The translations under genes were made by a program, and so were the position numbers. Of a DNA stretch of 64,000 nucleotides, positions 44,361-52,707 are shown one piece after another. The notes under the pieces are model-generated. The model ran no database searches. It saw nothing but the letters and a program-made list of their open reading frames with translations, and had not been told where the DNA came from. Position 1 is the first letter of the stretch; every line of letters starts with the position of its first letter. This DNA comes from Larkinella insperata (lineage in GTDB: Bacteria; Bacteroidota; Bacteroidia; Cytophagales; Spirosomataceae), in the NCBI RefSeq assembly GCF_026248825.1, contig NZ_CP110973.1, positions 1,550,001-1,614,000 of the forward strand, read 5' to 3'.

Positions 44361-44996
44361 ATGGAGAATCCGGTTCTCATTTTTGGAGCAGGCAGTTTGG
44401 GGCTCACAGCTCTGGATATTTTTCAGCGAAACAGCGTGGTCGTCTACGGCCTGCTGGACGACGATAAAAACCTACACGGTAAAGAATTTGGTGATGTGTC
44501 GGTGCTGGGCGAAACCGACGACGACGGTTTTCTGAAGCTCATCGGCCAGAAATGCGAAGCCTTTGTGGCCCTGGACGATACGCGCGTCCGGAAAAAGCTG
44601 GTGAAGATGCTCAACGACCGGCGGCATATTCAACCCGTCAACGCCATTCACGATACGGCGACGGTTTCGACCCTGGCGAGCATCGGCCACGGAAACCTGA
44701 TTGCCGCCCGGGTGGTGATCAATCCCTTTGCCGAAATTGGGCAGCACTGCATTATTCAGGCGGGAGCCGTCATTGATGCTCAGACTAAACTGGGCGATTA
44801 TGTCCACGTTGGAACAGGTAGTTTCATCAACTCAGGGGCAACAGTTGAAGAAGGCGCTTTCATCGGCACGGGCGTAACCATCGTGGCGGGGGTGACCATT
44901 GGCAAAAACGCCCGAATTGGCGCGGGCTCGGTTGTGATCGAGAGCGTGGCCGCCGGAACGACGGTGTTCGGTAACCCGGCGCAGAAAGTAGGATAA
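44361..44996 (+). CDS. NeuD/PglD-type sugar O-/N-acyltransferase
   Basis: 211 residues. An N-terminal Rossmann-like domain (VLIFGAGSLGLTALDIFQ, 5-22; YGLLDDD) precedes a left-handed beta-helix of hexapeptide repeats from about residue 98 (IGHGNLIAARVVINPFAEIG...VHVGTGSFI). The end AAGTTVFGNPAQKVG is the normal cap. Such enzymes acetylate UDP-amino sugars or sialic acid-like sugars for surface glycans with acetyl-CoA. The partner sugar enzymes are not here, apart from GDP-fucose synthase on the other side of the terminator. Confidence 0.87.
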   Translation: MENPVLIFGAGSLGLTALDIFQRNSVVVYGLLDDDKNLHGKEFGDVSVLGETDDDGFLKLIGQKCEAFVALDDTRVRKKLVKMLNDRRHIQPVNAIHDTATVSTLASIGHGNLIAARVVINPFAEIGQHCIIQAGAVIDAQTKLGDYVHVGTGSFINSGATVEEGAFIGTGVTIVAGVTIGKNARIGAGSVVIESVAAGTTVFGNPAQKVG

Positions 44997-45005
44997 ATAA
45001 GGGGT

Positions 45006-45055
45006 TGTTTCGCGGAGTTTAGCAGAGACTCCGCTCAACTCCGCGAAACAGTTTT
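45006..45055. terminator. Bidirectional terminator hairpin
   Basis: TGTTTCGCGGAGTT (45006-45019) and its complement (45037-45050) form a 14-bp stem followed by GTTTTT. It lies between the convergent acyltransferase and GDP-fucose synthase genes. Confidence 0.88.
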
Positions 45056-45061
45056 TAACGC

Positions 45062-46003
45062 TTATTCCACGTATAACTCTTCGTTCGCCAGGAAATCCTG
45101 ATAGGTCATTTCCAGACCGTCTTTGAGTTCAATCCGGTGTTGCCAGCCCATCGCGTGAAGCCGGGAAACATCCATCAGCTTGCGGGGTGTTCCGTCGGGT
45201 TTGTCGGTATTCCAGCGCACTTCGCCTTCGTAGCCGACCACCTGCTGCACCTGATCGACCAGTTCGCGGATGGTTTCATCTACGCCCGTGCCGATGTTGA
45301 CAAACAGCTCGTCGTTGTAGTTTTCCATCAGGAAGAAACAGGCGTCGGCCAGATCATCGGCGTGCAGAAATTCCCGGCGCGGTGAGCCCGTCCCCCACAC
45401 TTCCACCGCAGGCTGTCCGTTGATTTTGGCTTCGTGAAATTTGCGAATCAGGGCGGGCAGCACGTGCGAACTCTGGAGGTCGTAGTTGTCGTTGGGGCCG
45501 TAGAGGTTGGTCGGCATGGCCGAAATAAAGTTGCAGCCGTACTGACGGCGGTAGGATTCGCACAGCTTGATACCGGCAATTTTGGCAATCGCGTACGGTT
45601 CGTTGGTCGATTCCAGAAAACCGCTCAGCAGGTAGTCTTCCTTCAGCGGCTGGGGAGCCAGCTTTGGATAAATACAGGACGAACCCAAGAACAGGAGTTT
45701 TTTGACGCCCGTCCGGTAAGCCTGGTGAATGATGTTGGCTTCGATCAATAGATTTTCGTACAGAAAGTCGGCCCGGTAGGTGTTGTTGGCCACAATACCG
45801 CCTACTTTGGCAGCCGCCAGAAAAACGTAATCGGGTTTTTCAGTTTCAAAAAACGCTTCGACAGCCGCCTGATTGCGCAAATCCAGTTCGGATGACGTGC
45901 GAACCAGCAGATTGTCAAATCCTTCCGTCCGTAATTTTCGAACAATCGCCGAGCCTACCATACCCCGGTGACCGGCAACATATATTTTCGCTTCTTTTTC
46001 CAC
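45062..46003 (-). CDS. fcl: GDP-L-fucose synthase
   Basis: 313 residues. NADPH-dependent epimerase-reductase that makes GDP-L-fucose from GDP-4-keto-6-deoxymannose. Nucleotide loop GHRGMVG at 11-17; LFLGSSCIYP near 106; catalytic YxxxK in NEPYAIAKIAG near 135; NLYGPNDNYD near 166; RREFLHADDLADAC near 208. The start is GTG at 46003, preceded by an AGGAAT purine run; no in-frame ATG is near. The gene for the preceding step (gmd) is not in the window. Confidence 0.95.
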   Translation of the reverse strand: MEKEAKIYVAGHRGMVGSAIVRKLRTEGFDNLLVRTSSELDLRNQAAVEAFFETEKPDYVFLAAAKVGGIVANNTYRADFLYENLLIEANIIHQAYRTGVKKLLFLGSSCIYPKLAPQPLKEDYLLSGFLESTNEPYAIAKIAGIKLCESYRRQYGCNFISAMPTNLYGPNDNYDLQSSHVLPALIRKFHEAKINGQPAVEVWGTGSPRREFLHADDLADACFFLMENYNDELFVNIGTGVDETIRELVDQVQQVVGYEGEVRWNTDKPDGTPRKLMDVSRLHAMGWQHRIELKDGLEMTYQDFLANEELYVE

Positions 46004-46118
46004 AATTCCTTATTTTTAAACGAATTTATGCACGGTTTTTGACAAAATAAAACCCGACAGTCAAGCGTTTAACTAGAGGATTATACGGCTGGGCCGCACA
46101 GGCCGATTTTATTGCTGC

Positions 46119-47069
46119 ATGAAACAAGTCACACTCATAGGAGTACTGCTGGTAAGCTGGCAGGTAGTCACGGCACAAACGACTACCTCCCCGGTGCAAA
46201 ATTCATTTACAACGTCGCAGGCCCCCGTTACCGGGAAATCGCCGAAAGACGACAAAAAAGGACCCTCGCTGGTTCCGTCTGGTGTTGAAACACTGGTCAG
46301 CGAAACCTTGCCCGACCTGGGTCTGAAAGTTAAACAGTTCAAGAAAGACCAGAAGGACAAATCCGAACGGCGGAAGAAACAGAAGCTGCTGCGGACGGAG
46401 TACGAGGGCATCCCGATTGTGGAGCAGTACACCAAATTTGGCAGTGGCGACCGCACGATCATCGAAAAATTCACGGTGCTGAAGCAATACCGTGACCCCA
46501 ATCCTTACGTCCGCGAAACGTACTGGTTTGACCCCAAAGCCCAGCGTGTTTCGTCGTCACTGATCAAGGACAAGGACAAAGTAATGATCCTGCACGGACC
46601 GTACAAGCGGTATCAGAACGGTATTCTGCTCGAAGAAGGGTACTATTACATCGGCGCTAAAGATGGCCGCTGGGAGAAATACGACGCCAATTACATGCTC
46701 CTCGATAAGCAGAAGTGGAATCGGGGCTTTCCGACCGAATCCGAAATTACGTACTACGACTCAGCGCACACGAAAGTGAAAGAAGTGTTGCCGAAAGAGT
46801 TCGGAAAGATTCACGGACAATACCTGGCCTTCTACGAAGGTGGCCAACTCGCGGCCGAGGGCAAGTACGACCACGGCATGAAAGTAGGGCGCTGGACCGA
46901 ATACTATCAGTACCGGCGGCAACGCAAAAAAATTACCCAGCACGCCCGCGACCGCTGGACCGAAGAGTTTGAGCCCTACGTCATCAGTGAGTGGGACGAA
47001 AGGGGCAAAGTTACCTACGAACGGCCCAAGGAAAAGGAAAAAGAACTCGCTGAAGACAGCGATCAGTAA
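46119..47069 (+). CDS. Secreted MORN-like repeat protein of unknown function
   Basis: 316 residues. A signal peptide is cut after Ala19, leaving Gln20. A Ser/Thr/Lys-rich linker (20-95) is followed by beta-hairpin units with the pattern HGPYKRYQNGILLEEGYYYIGAKDGRW and HGQYLAFYEGGQLAAEGKYDHGMKVGRW, typical of MORN-variant (YwqK-type) repeats. The end is highly charged (KEKEKELAEDSDQ). Probably periplasmic or outer-membrane associated. Its stop is one base from the convergent GDSL gene's stop. I do not know the function. Confidence 0.78.
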   Translation: MKQVTLIGVLLVSWQVVTAQTTTSPVQNSFTTSQAPVTGKSPKDDKKGPSLVPSGVETLVSETLPDLGLKVKQFKKDQKDKSERRKKQKLLRTEYEGIPIVEQYTKFGSGDRTIIEKFTVLKQYRDPNPYVRETYWFDPKAQRVSSSLIKDKDKVMILHGPYKRYQNGILLEEGYYYIGAKDGRWEKYDANYMLLDKQKWNRGFPTESEITYYDSAHTKVKEVLPKEFGKIHGQYLAFYEGGQLAAEGKYDHGMKVGRWTEYYQYRRQRKKITQHARDRWTEEFEPYVISEWDERGKVTYERPKEKEKELAEDSDQ

Positions 47070-47070
47070 A

Positions 47071-47805
47071 TTAGAGCAGCTTTTTCGCGACCGGCAGGGC
47101 TTTTTCAGCCCAGAGACGGTATTGCTTCCCCGAATAATGCAGGCCGTCTTCGGCAATTTGCGAGGCATCGCCAGCCGCCGTGCGGGAGGTTGGCGTAATA
47201 TCCACGTAGACAATACCGATTTTCTGACATTCTTCCTGCGCCACCGCATTAAACGCATCAATTTCCCGGGCGATCTGCTGGCGGTCACGCCCGGAGTTGG
47301 CGGCATATGGCGTGATTCCCCAATCCGGAATGGCCAGCACGAACACCCGTCCCGGCCGGTTTCCGGCAAACCGTATGGCAGTTTGCAGCAATTCCCGAAA
47401 TTCGTTCCGGTAGCGTTCGGTATCCTGTCCGCGATACTGATTGTTTACGCCAATCAGCAGCGACACCAGACCGTACGTTTTCTTGTTACCGCTCCGCTGA
47501 ATGGCTTCCATCAGTTCGTGGGTGGTCCAGCCGGTGCGGGCAATGATATCCGGGTCGGCCACGTCAACGCCTTCTTTCCGTAACAACCCCGCAAGCTGCA
47601 CACTCCAGCGGTCACTGGCAGGAACGCTCTCGCCAATGGTGTACGAATCGCCGAGCGCGAGATACGTGTGGGCATGTACTGAAGCATCGGGGTTGGTTAT
47701 CATACCGTCGTCCTCCACGCCGGGTCGGGCGCAGGCCAGGAAAAGAAGGAGAAAAAAAAGATTCACGAAGCTTTGCAAGGGAAACCGGTTAGGTGGACAG
47801 TTCAA
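47071..47805 (-). CDS. SGNH/GDSL-hydrolase lipoprotein
   Basis: 244 residues from TTG at 47805; GTG at 47766 gives a shorter product (MNLFFLLLFLAC) with the same lipobox. Block I LALGDSYTIGE has the nucleophile Ser54, block III reads LIGVNNQYRG, and block V DGLHYSGKQY supplies Asp and His. The enzyme should be a lipid-anchored esterase or lipase-like hydrolase on the periplasmic side. The substrate is unknown. It lies 73 bases after the blaI operon on the same strand and could be its last gene. Confidence 0.85.
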   Translation of the reverse strand: MNCPPNRFPLQSFVNLFFLLLFLACARPGVEDDGMITNPDASVHAHTYLALGDSYTIGESVPASDRWSVQLAGLLRKEGVDVADPDIIARTGWTTHELMEAIQRSGNKKTYGLVSLLIGVNNQYRGQDTERYRNEFRELLQTAIRFAGNRPGRVFVLAIPDWGITPYAANSGRDRQQIAREIDAFNAVAQEECQKIGIVYVDITPTSRTAAGDASQIAEDGLHYSGKQYRLWAEKALPVAKKLL

Positions 47806-47878
47806 CTACTGTTTTGATAAAAACGTCACGACCTAAACACCGGAGATCGGCTTTATGTTGGCTTTTCGCCCGTCAACT

Positions 47879-48853
47879 CTAAAAATCACCGGAGTAAAAC
47901 GGGCTGAATACGTAATAACTGCTGTCGCGCCGGGCGCGCTTGGGGGCGGTCTGAATATACAGTACATACCGGCGCTGGCGCTGGACGTTCCGCAGCCACA
48001 GCGTATACGGTCGTTCGTGGGTGTACAGGCGGTCTACTTCCCGTACATGCACGGTTTCTACGTCTTTCGGATCAACCGGAATACCGTTGATGAAAACATC
48101 AATGTCCTTACTGAACTCGTCCATCAGTTTCAGGTGCTGGTTTTTGGTCCGCTTGACAAAAGCATCCGGGTAGCCAAAAAACGTGGCTTCGAGCAGCGTA
48201 TTCATGGTATAGGTGTGCGAGGTACCCTGCGGGTGATCCGTAATTGCGGCCGCTTCCAGCAGAGCTGCAAACTGCGACCGGCCTGACTCGGCCCCAATCG
48301 GGTTGTCACTAATCTGAATCAGCAGGCGGTAGGGTTTGGGGTCACTGTAATCCATGCCTTCAAACTCGTGCAGCACAAACAGTTCTTCAACGTAATCCAT
48401 CCTGAGTTTGGCCAGCAGGTCGATGGAAGCTTCCTTGCCGTTCAGGTAAATCGTTGTCTGATCCCGGTAGGATTCCACCAAGCTGAGCGTTTCGCCTTTC
48501 AGGCGGAGGATCAGCGGATCGCCGTATTCCAGCGCAAAAGCCGTTTTGCTCTTTCCGCTTTTTCGGTAAAAGCTCAACAACCGCCCCCAGGCAGTGCCGG
48601 TTTCGATTTGATCGACCAGAACGCGGGTGGGGTTGTTGAGGGGAAAATCACGTTGATAGACGGTTTTCGTCTCCTCCCGGTCCTGCCAGTTCTGGCACGC
48701 CATCACCAGCACGATGGTTAAGAGCCAGAGCAGGGCGTACCGCCACCAGCCCGCGTCGGAGGGCTCAAGGTTCATCATTTGAATACGGTTTTTCAAGCCG
48801 GTATATTCAAAGCGGTTGGTGAACGAATACTGGTGTGGATAGTTGGTTTTCAT
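47879..48853 (-). CDS. M56-tail paralogue 2: membrane protein with the sensor linker motif, no protease
   Basis: 324 residues. The N-terminus SFTNRFEYTGLKNRIQMMN (10-28) copies the segment that follows the protease domain in the M56 sensor of the same operon (LKSRISMMN at 274-282). One membrane helix (about 38-52) leads into a tail of about 270 residues. INGIPVDPKDVETVHVREVD near 260 resembles the plug-like INGxx..PKD..TV.V unit also seen in the neighbour. The ATG overlaps the previous gene's stop by four bases. There is no catalytic motif. Possible roles: extra sensor subunit or substrate of the protease. No family is recognised. Confidence 0.75.
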   Translation of the reverse strand: MKTNYPHQYSFTNRFEYTGLKNRIQMMNLEPSDAGWWRYALLWLLTIVLVMACQNWQDREETKTVYQRDFPLNNPTRVLVDQIETGTAWGRLLSFYRKSGKSKTAFALEYGDPLILRLKGETLSLVESYRDQTTIYLNGKEASIDLLAKLRMDYVEELFVLHEFEGMDYSDPKPYRLLIQISDNPIGAESGRSQFAALLEAAAITDHPQGTSHTYTMNTLLEATFFGYPDAFVKRTKNQHLKLMDEFSKDIDVFINGIPVDPKDVETVHVREVDRLYTHERPYTLWLRNVQRQRRYVLYIQTAPKRARRDSSYYVFSPFYSGDF

Positions 48854-49953
48854 GGCTGATTGAGAAACAGTTGGACATACCGTTTTTTCCGGTCCGGTCC
48901 GGCAGATTCATCCCGCATGTCTTTCACCATAACCGTATGCAGGTCCTTTGGCTCCACCAATGCGACTTCGCTGGCGTTCATTTCCCGCCCATTGATCAGC
49001 AGCGTAACGTTTTCCGGATGGTAGAGTTGAAGTCGGTTTTCGGTATTGACAAAAACGCCCAGACGCTCATTCCGACGCCCCGGATTATCGCGCAGCCACT
49101 GGCCCATCGTGGTTATGCTGCTACCTATCCCCGGCTTCTGGTTTTTCAAAATAAAATACTGCATCCGGTTTTCGGCAAGCAGTCCGGCAACGGCTTTTTC
49201 ATCTTCTTCGACCACCTGTTTCAAAGCCGCGGGGGTCCCCCAACTATCCGCTCCGCTGACCCCGCCAATTCCTAACTCGCCCTGTTCTGTTCGGGATAAA
49301 TAGCCCCCGATCGACTTGATGGGCTCATCGGTCTGCTTGCCTTCGTCCGTTGATCCTGAGCCGCCTTTTTCCTTATGTACGCTGACTTCAATCGCATCAA
49401 TGTACAACTGAAGCGGATCAAACTTGATCTGCGTAAAATCAAAAGTGTACCGCGTATCGTTTTCAATGATCTGTTTCAACTCCGCCAGTTCCTTGAAGGT
49501 CATTCTGGGCGTGATGACCCAATAAAGCCGCTCCCCCTTATGAACAACGTACCGGCTTCGTTTTTCAACACCGACTACCGTTACTTCGGCTAAATTATGT
49601 ACGGAGTCCGGAGCCGTTGTTGTTTCTTTAATTACTGTCATAATGGGTTCTCCAACGCTGTTCAGAGCCTTTTGCGGAACCGCTTTCCTTTGAACCAGCG
49701 AGCGCGTGGTTACGGGCTTTTCCACGGGCTTGGTGACAACCGGCTGCCCCGTCTTTCTTTTCTGTTTTACCACGGCGGCCATCGTCGTTACTAGACTCAT
49801 AACGGCCAGCAGAAACACATAAACGGGCCACGACCGCCGGTATTGGGCCGTCTGATTCATCATCCGAATCCGGTTTTTCAGAAAGCGGGGGCCAAAGCGA
49901 TTGACGAAGCGGAACTGCTCCGGATGCTGTGAAAAGGAGGGTTTCGTTTTCAT
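48850..49953 (-). CDS. M56-tail paralogue 1: membrane protein with the sensor linker motif, no protease
   Basis: 367 residues. FRFVNRFGPRFLKNRIRMMN (14-33) is the sensor-like linker, followed by Arg-rich RRS and one helix (43-62). The outer part has a Lys/Pro/Val-rich stalk (63-100), a beta-rich middle and a C-terminal LLINGREMNASEVALVEPKD unit near 320. It is a clear relative of the next gene: both begin MKT, share the linker and end with an INGxx...PKD...V block. It starts 24 bases after the M56 gene's stop. There is no HExxH. Inference: membrane partner of the M56 sensor. Confidence 0.75.
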   Translation of the reverse strand: MKTKPSFSQHPEQFRFVNRFGPRFLKNRIRMMNQTAQYRRSWPVYVFLLAVMSLVTTMAAVVKQKRKTGQPVVTKPVEKPVTTRSLVQRKAVPQKALNSVGEPIMTVIKETTTAPDSVHNLAEVTVVGVEKRSRYVVHKGERLYWVITPRMTFKELAELKQIIENDTRYTFDFTQIKFDPLQLYIDAIEVSVHKEKGGSGSTDEGKQTDEPIKSIGGYLSRTEQGELGIGGVSGADSWGTPAALKQVVEEDEKAVAGLLAENRMQYFILKNQKPGIGSSITTMGQWLRDNPGRRNERLGVFVNTENRLQLYHPENVTLLINGREMNASEVALVEPKDLHTVMVKDMRDESAGPDRKKRYVQLFLNQP

Positions 49954-49977
49954 AACCGAGGGTTTAGGGAAACCGGT

Positions 49978-51681
49978 TTATCTGGCCAGCAACTGGCGTT
50001 TGGTGGTCACGACAACCAGGGCTTCCGTTGAAAAGGACGGTTTGACCACACCGGCCGTTTTTCGGTCAAAAACGGCCACGGCCAGCTTATCCGCAACCGG
50101 CAACTGGCGAAACTGCGCGTAGGTCCCGGGCTCGCCGTCGATCAGAAACGTTGTATTCAGTTGTTGCTGCAGTGTGAGCGGCTGCTGCTTCCAGAGTTGA
50201 CGGCCCATTTCAAGAACCGGCGGCTGGGTCGAGAAGATGGCATCGACGATGGTTCCGTCAATGGTTGTTGCACCGTATTTACCGACCTGCCCAAACTGGC
50301 GGACGGCTTCCCGCGCCGTCAGGGAATTGCGTCTGAAATCGGGTTGCGTGCCGAAGCCCAGCGGCTGACCCGGCCGTAGCTTAAGCAACCGGCCATTCAG
50401 CACAACCACCGGTTTTTCGTGCTCCCAGAGCGCATACAACGTGTCGGGCAGGAGCATTACCTGGTGGTTTGTCTGCACGATCAGCGGCCGCCCCCCCGGA
50501 TTCTGGCGGGCGGTCAGCACAAACGGCGGAATCTGCCGGTTTGCCCGCGCAACTCGTTTGGCCCCAATTTTCACTTCTACAGAAATGTAGTCGATCAGCC
50601 CCGCCGAGTTTGTGTCAGCCCGGTAGTGCATCGTCATGCCTTTTTCGGCAAAAGCCGCCCGCATCACCTCCAGATCCTGGTACCTCGTCGCGGCTGTAAT
50701 GAGGCCAAACACGCCAAACTGATTGGCAACGACGTATTTGGAAACATTTGTTGGCGCAATAAAGGCCGTACAGGCACACAGAATGATACCGCCGAAAAGG
50801 AGATAGACCCAACCGCTCCTTTTGGCCGAAGGCCGGTTCATCATCGAAATCCGGCTTTTTAACTGCTGCTGATTAAATGAATTGCTGGCGGGCCGAATCG
50901 GGACATCGCTGGACAGGCTGGCTTTCAGCAGGTAATACTGATAGGATTTCTTTTCAACGCCTTCCTCCAGCACCTCCCGATCCACCAAGTATTCCAGGTT
51001 CTCCTGCACCAGTTGCTGATGCCACCAGGCAAACGGGTTGAACCAGAAAACAATCCGCATCAGTTCGGCCATCAACATATCCAGACTGTGCCACTGGCGG
51101 CAGTGCACCCGTTCGTGCAGCATGATCTGCTCGAATTCGTCGGGTTCATACAGGACCGGATTGAGAACAACCCAGCGAAAAAACGAAAAGGGGGCGCTGA
51201 CGTTTTTGTTGACAACCAACCAGACGTCCGCTTCCCTGGATCGTTCGGAGCGAAAAATTAAATGGCCGAGCGACGCCAGTTGAACCAGAAGTCGCCCGGT
51301 CAGAAAGATTACCCCCGCCAGATAAAGCCATAATACCAGTTGCTGCCAGTTGACCGGCACCTGCTCCGGCTGAACCAACACCGACGCATTGGCCGTTCGG
51401 GGCTGAACCGGTTTAGCCGGCGCGTTGGATGCCGTCGATTTAAGCCGTGACCAATCCAGCACCCGCAGGTTCGGAACGGTTTGCTGAACCAGATTCCGAA
51501 CCGGCGCGGGCCGGAAGTCGGGCAGATCAACCAGCGGCAGCACCAGGGCCAGCGCCACGTTCAGCGCCAGCAAATACCGATTCAGGGCGAACCAGGTGGC
51601 CCGACGGAGCAACAACCGATAACAAAGCGTCAGCACCGCCAGAATCAGGCCCGCTTGCAGGAGGTAAATCAAAAGGCTCAT
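49978..51681 (-). CDS. BlaR1/MecR1-like M56 sensor metalloprotease
   Basis: 567 residues. Four membrane helices (about 3-22, 36-51, 114-134 and 291-308). The zinc protease motif HERVH is at 189-193, and the third-ligand Glu lies in QENLEYLVD near 227-234. The linker FNQQQLKSRISMMN (269-282) joins the protease to the last helix, and an extracytoplasmic tail of about 255 residues follows. Known: such sensors, once triggered, switch on a cytosolic protease that inactivates BlaI-type repressors. The tail has no penicillin-binding SxxK site that I can see, so the signal is probably not a beta-lactam. Two bases follow the blaI stop. Confidence 0.9.
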   Translation of the reverse strand: MSLLIYLLQAGLILAVLTLCYRLLLRRATWFALNRYLLALNVALALVLPLVDLPDFRPAPVRNLVQQTVPNLRVLDWSRLKSTASNAPAKPVQPRTANASVLVQPEQVPVNWQQLVLWLYLAGVIFLTGRLLVQLASLGHLIFRSERSREADVWLVVNKNVSAPFSFFRWVVLNPVLYEPDEFEQIMLHERVHCRQWHSLDMLMAELMRIVFWFNPFAWWHQQLVQENLEYLVDREVLEEGVEKKSYQYYLLKASLSSDVPIRPASNSFNQQQLKSRISMMNRPSAKRSGWVYLLFGGIILCACTAFIAPTNVSKYVVANQFGVFGLITAATRYQDLEVMRAAFAEKGMTMHYRADTNSAGLIDYISVEVKIGAKRVARANRQIPPFVLTARQNPGGRPLIVQTNHQVMLLPDTLYALWEHEKPVVVLNGRLLKLRPGQPLGFGTQPDFRRNSLTAREAVRQFGQVGKYGATTIDGTIVDAIFSTQPPVLEMGRQLWKQQPLTLQQQLNTTFLIDGEPGTYAQFRQLPVADKLAVAVFDRKTAGVVKPSFSTEALVVVTTKRQLLAR

Positions 51682-51683
51682 GG

Positions 51684-52046
51684 CTATTGCCCCTTCTCGA
51701 TCATCGTAATGATTTCTTTCAACTCATCCACCGAAATCTTGTCCTTCTTGGCAAAATAGCTCACCAGGTTTTTGTAGGAGTCGTCGAAATAATCGGATAC
51801 CACTTTTTTAAGGACAAAGCGGTTTTGGTAGTCTTCTTTACTGATAATCGGATAGTATTGGTGCGTATTTCCGTAAGCCTGGTGACCCACGTAGCCTTTT
51901 TCTTCCAGGTTGCGGATTATCGTCGAAACGGTATTGTAGTGCAGCGGGGGATCGGTGAAATACGGCAGCATGTCTTTAACGAAAGACTGCTCGACTTTCC
52001 ACAAAACCTGCATAATCTCTTCTTCTTTAGCGGTTAGTTTTTCCAT
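51684..52046 (-). CDS. BlaI/MecI-type transcriptional repressor
   Basis: 120 residues. Winged-helix DNA-binding domain LTAKEEEIMQVLWKVEQSF (4-22), recognition helix HYNTVSTIIRNLEEKGYV (36-53) and a C-terminal dimer/cleavage part. Such repressors block their own operon until the M56 partner inactivates them. First gene of a four-gene run. The predicted promoter and a palindrome overlapping its -33 box lie upstream, as expected for self-control. Confidence 0.93.
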   Translation of the reverse strand: MEKLTAKEEEIMQVLWKVEQSFVKDMLPYFTDPPLHYNTVSTIIRNLEEKGYVGHQAYGNTHQYYPIISKEDYQNRFVLKKVVSDYFDDSYKNLVSYFAKKDKISVDELKEIITMIEKGQ

Positions 52047-52080
52047 TGTGCTAGTATTAGGTTAACATATTTCAGGTTGC

Positions 52081-52093
52081 CGGACCGGGTCCG
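52081..52093. promoter_or_regulatory. Small GC palindrome in the blaI leader
   Basis: CGGACC-G-GGTCCG is a perfect 6-bp dyad in the predicted leader of the blaI operon. It could be a short mRNA hairpin or a protein site. Nothing else supports either. Confidence 0.3.
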
Positions 52094-52106
52094 AATGACA
52101 TTTTAA

Positions 52107-52137
52107 CGAATATAAAACGATTCAGCTAGTTTGCAAA
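52107..52137 (-). promoter_or_regulatory. Promoter of the blaI operon
   Basis: On the minus strand TTTG (52137 to 52134), a 19-base spacer and TATATTCG (52114 to 52107, seven of eight) fit the Bacteroidota promoter. The leader to the blaI ATG is about 55 bases. Confidence 0.65.
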
Positions 52138-52140
52138 CTA
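52127..52140. promoter_or_regulatory. Probable BlaI operator
   Basis: TAGTTTGCAAACTA is a perfect 14-bp palindrome. It contains the -33 TTTG of the blaI promoter, the right place for a repressor site. It also lies 42 bases upstream of the gldH -33 box. Confidence 0.55.
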
Positions 52141-52181
52141 TTTTTCTAGTTTTTTATCGTAGCTCATCCCCGTCCGTTTCG

Positions 52182-52212
52182 TTTGAAACTTATCCTAACG
52201 GTCGTAGTTTTG
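52182..52212 (+). promoter_or_regulatory. Promoter of gldH
   Basis: TTTG (52182-52185), 19-base spacer, TAGTTTTG (52205-52212): full matches to both boxes at the standard distance. The ATG at 52233 follows 20 bases later. Confidence 0.75.
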
Positions 52213-52232
52213 TAGGAAGACCGTTCTATTCA

Positions 52233-52706
52233 ATGAAGAAATTACAGGTAGGGATGCTGGCCGGGTTATGGTGGCTGCTCGTAAGCTGCGATGAGAAGGC
52301 CGTTTACAAAGGAATTGACGACATCAAAGATGGAAGGTGGTACATCAAAAACACACCGGAATTTACGTTTGAAATTGACGATACCACCGCCACGTATTCG
52401 GTGTACTACAACGTCCGCAACAGCCTTTCGTATCCTTATTACAACCTGTACATCCGTCGTTATCTGCTTGATAGCAGCGGGAATGTGCTGGAATCCAAGC
52501 AGGACGAACTGACGTTGCTTGATCCCAAAACGGGGAAGCCGCTCGGCGACGGCCTGGGCGACCTGTTTGATCACCGGATCAGCATGATGAAAAAATACCG
52601 TTTCGACAAAAGCGGAAAATACACCATCCGACTACGTCAATACATGCGCCAGAATCCCCTGCCGGAGATCTACGGCGTGGGTGTGACGGTCGAAAAAGAC
52701 CTGTAG
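52233..52706 (+). CDS. gldH: Gliding motility lipoprotein GldH
   Basis: 157 residues from ATG at 52233, which gives the lipoprotein signal MKKLQVGMLAGLWWLLVSC (lipobox LVSC, Cys19). The family pattern is clear: YYNVRNSLSYPYYNLYIRR near 64-82, LLDPKTGKPLGDGLGDLFDH near 98-117 and YTIRLRQYMR. Known: GldH is needed for gliding in Flavobacterium and is found across type IX-bearing Bacteroidota, including non-gliders. Driven by a consensus promoter; the next gene starts two bases after its stop. Confidence 0.92.
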   Translation: MKKLQVGMLAGLWWLLVSCDEKAVYKGIDDIKDGRWYIKNTPEFTFEIDDTTATYSVYYNVRNSLSYPYYNLYIRRYLLDSSGNVLESKQDELTLLDPKTGKPLGDGLGDLFDHRISMMKKYRFDKSGKYTIRLRQYMRQNPLPEIYGVGVTVEKDL

Positions 52707-52707
52707 C

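Noticed and set aside
49978..51681. Beta-lactam sensing by the M56 protein
   Set aside because: The outer tail shows no SxxK/SxN/KTG set of a penicillin-binding domain, and no beta-lactamase gene is linked.
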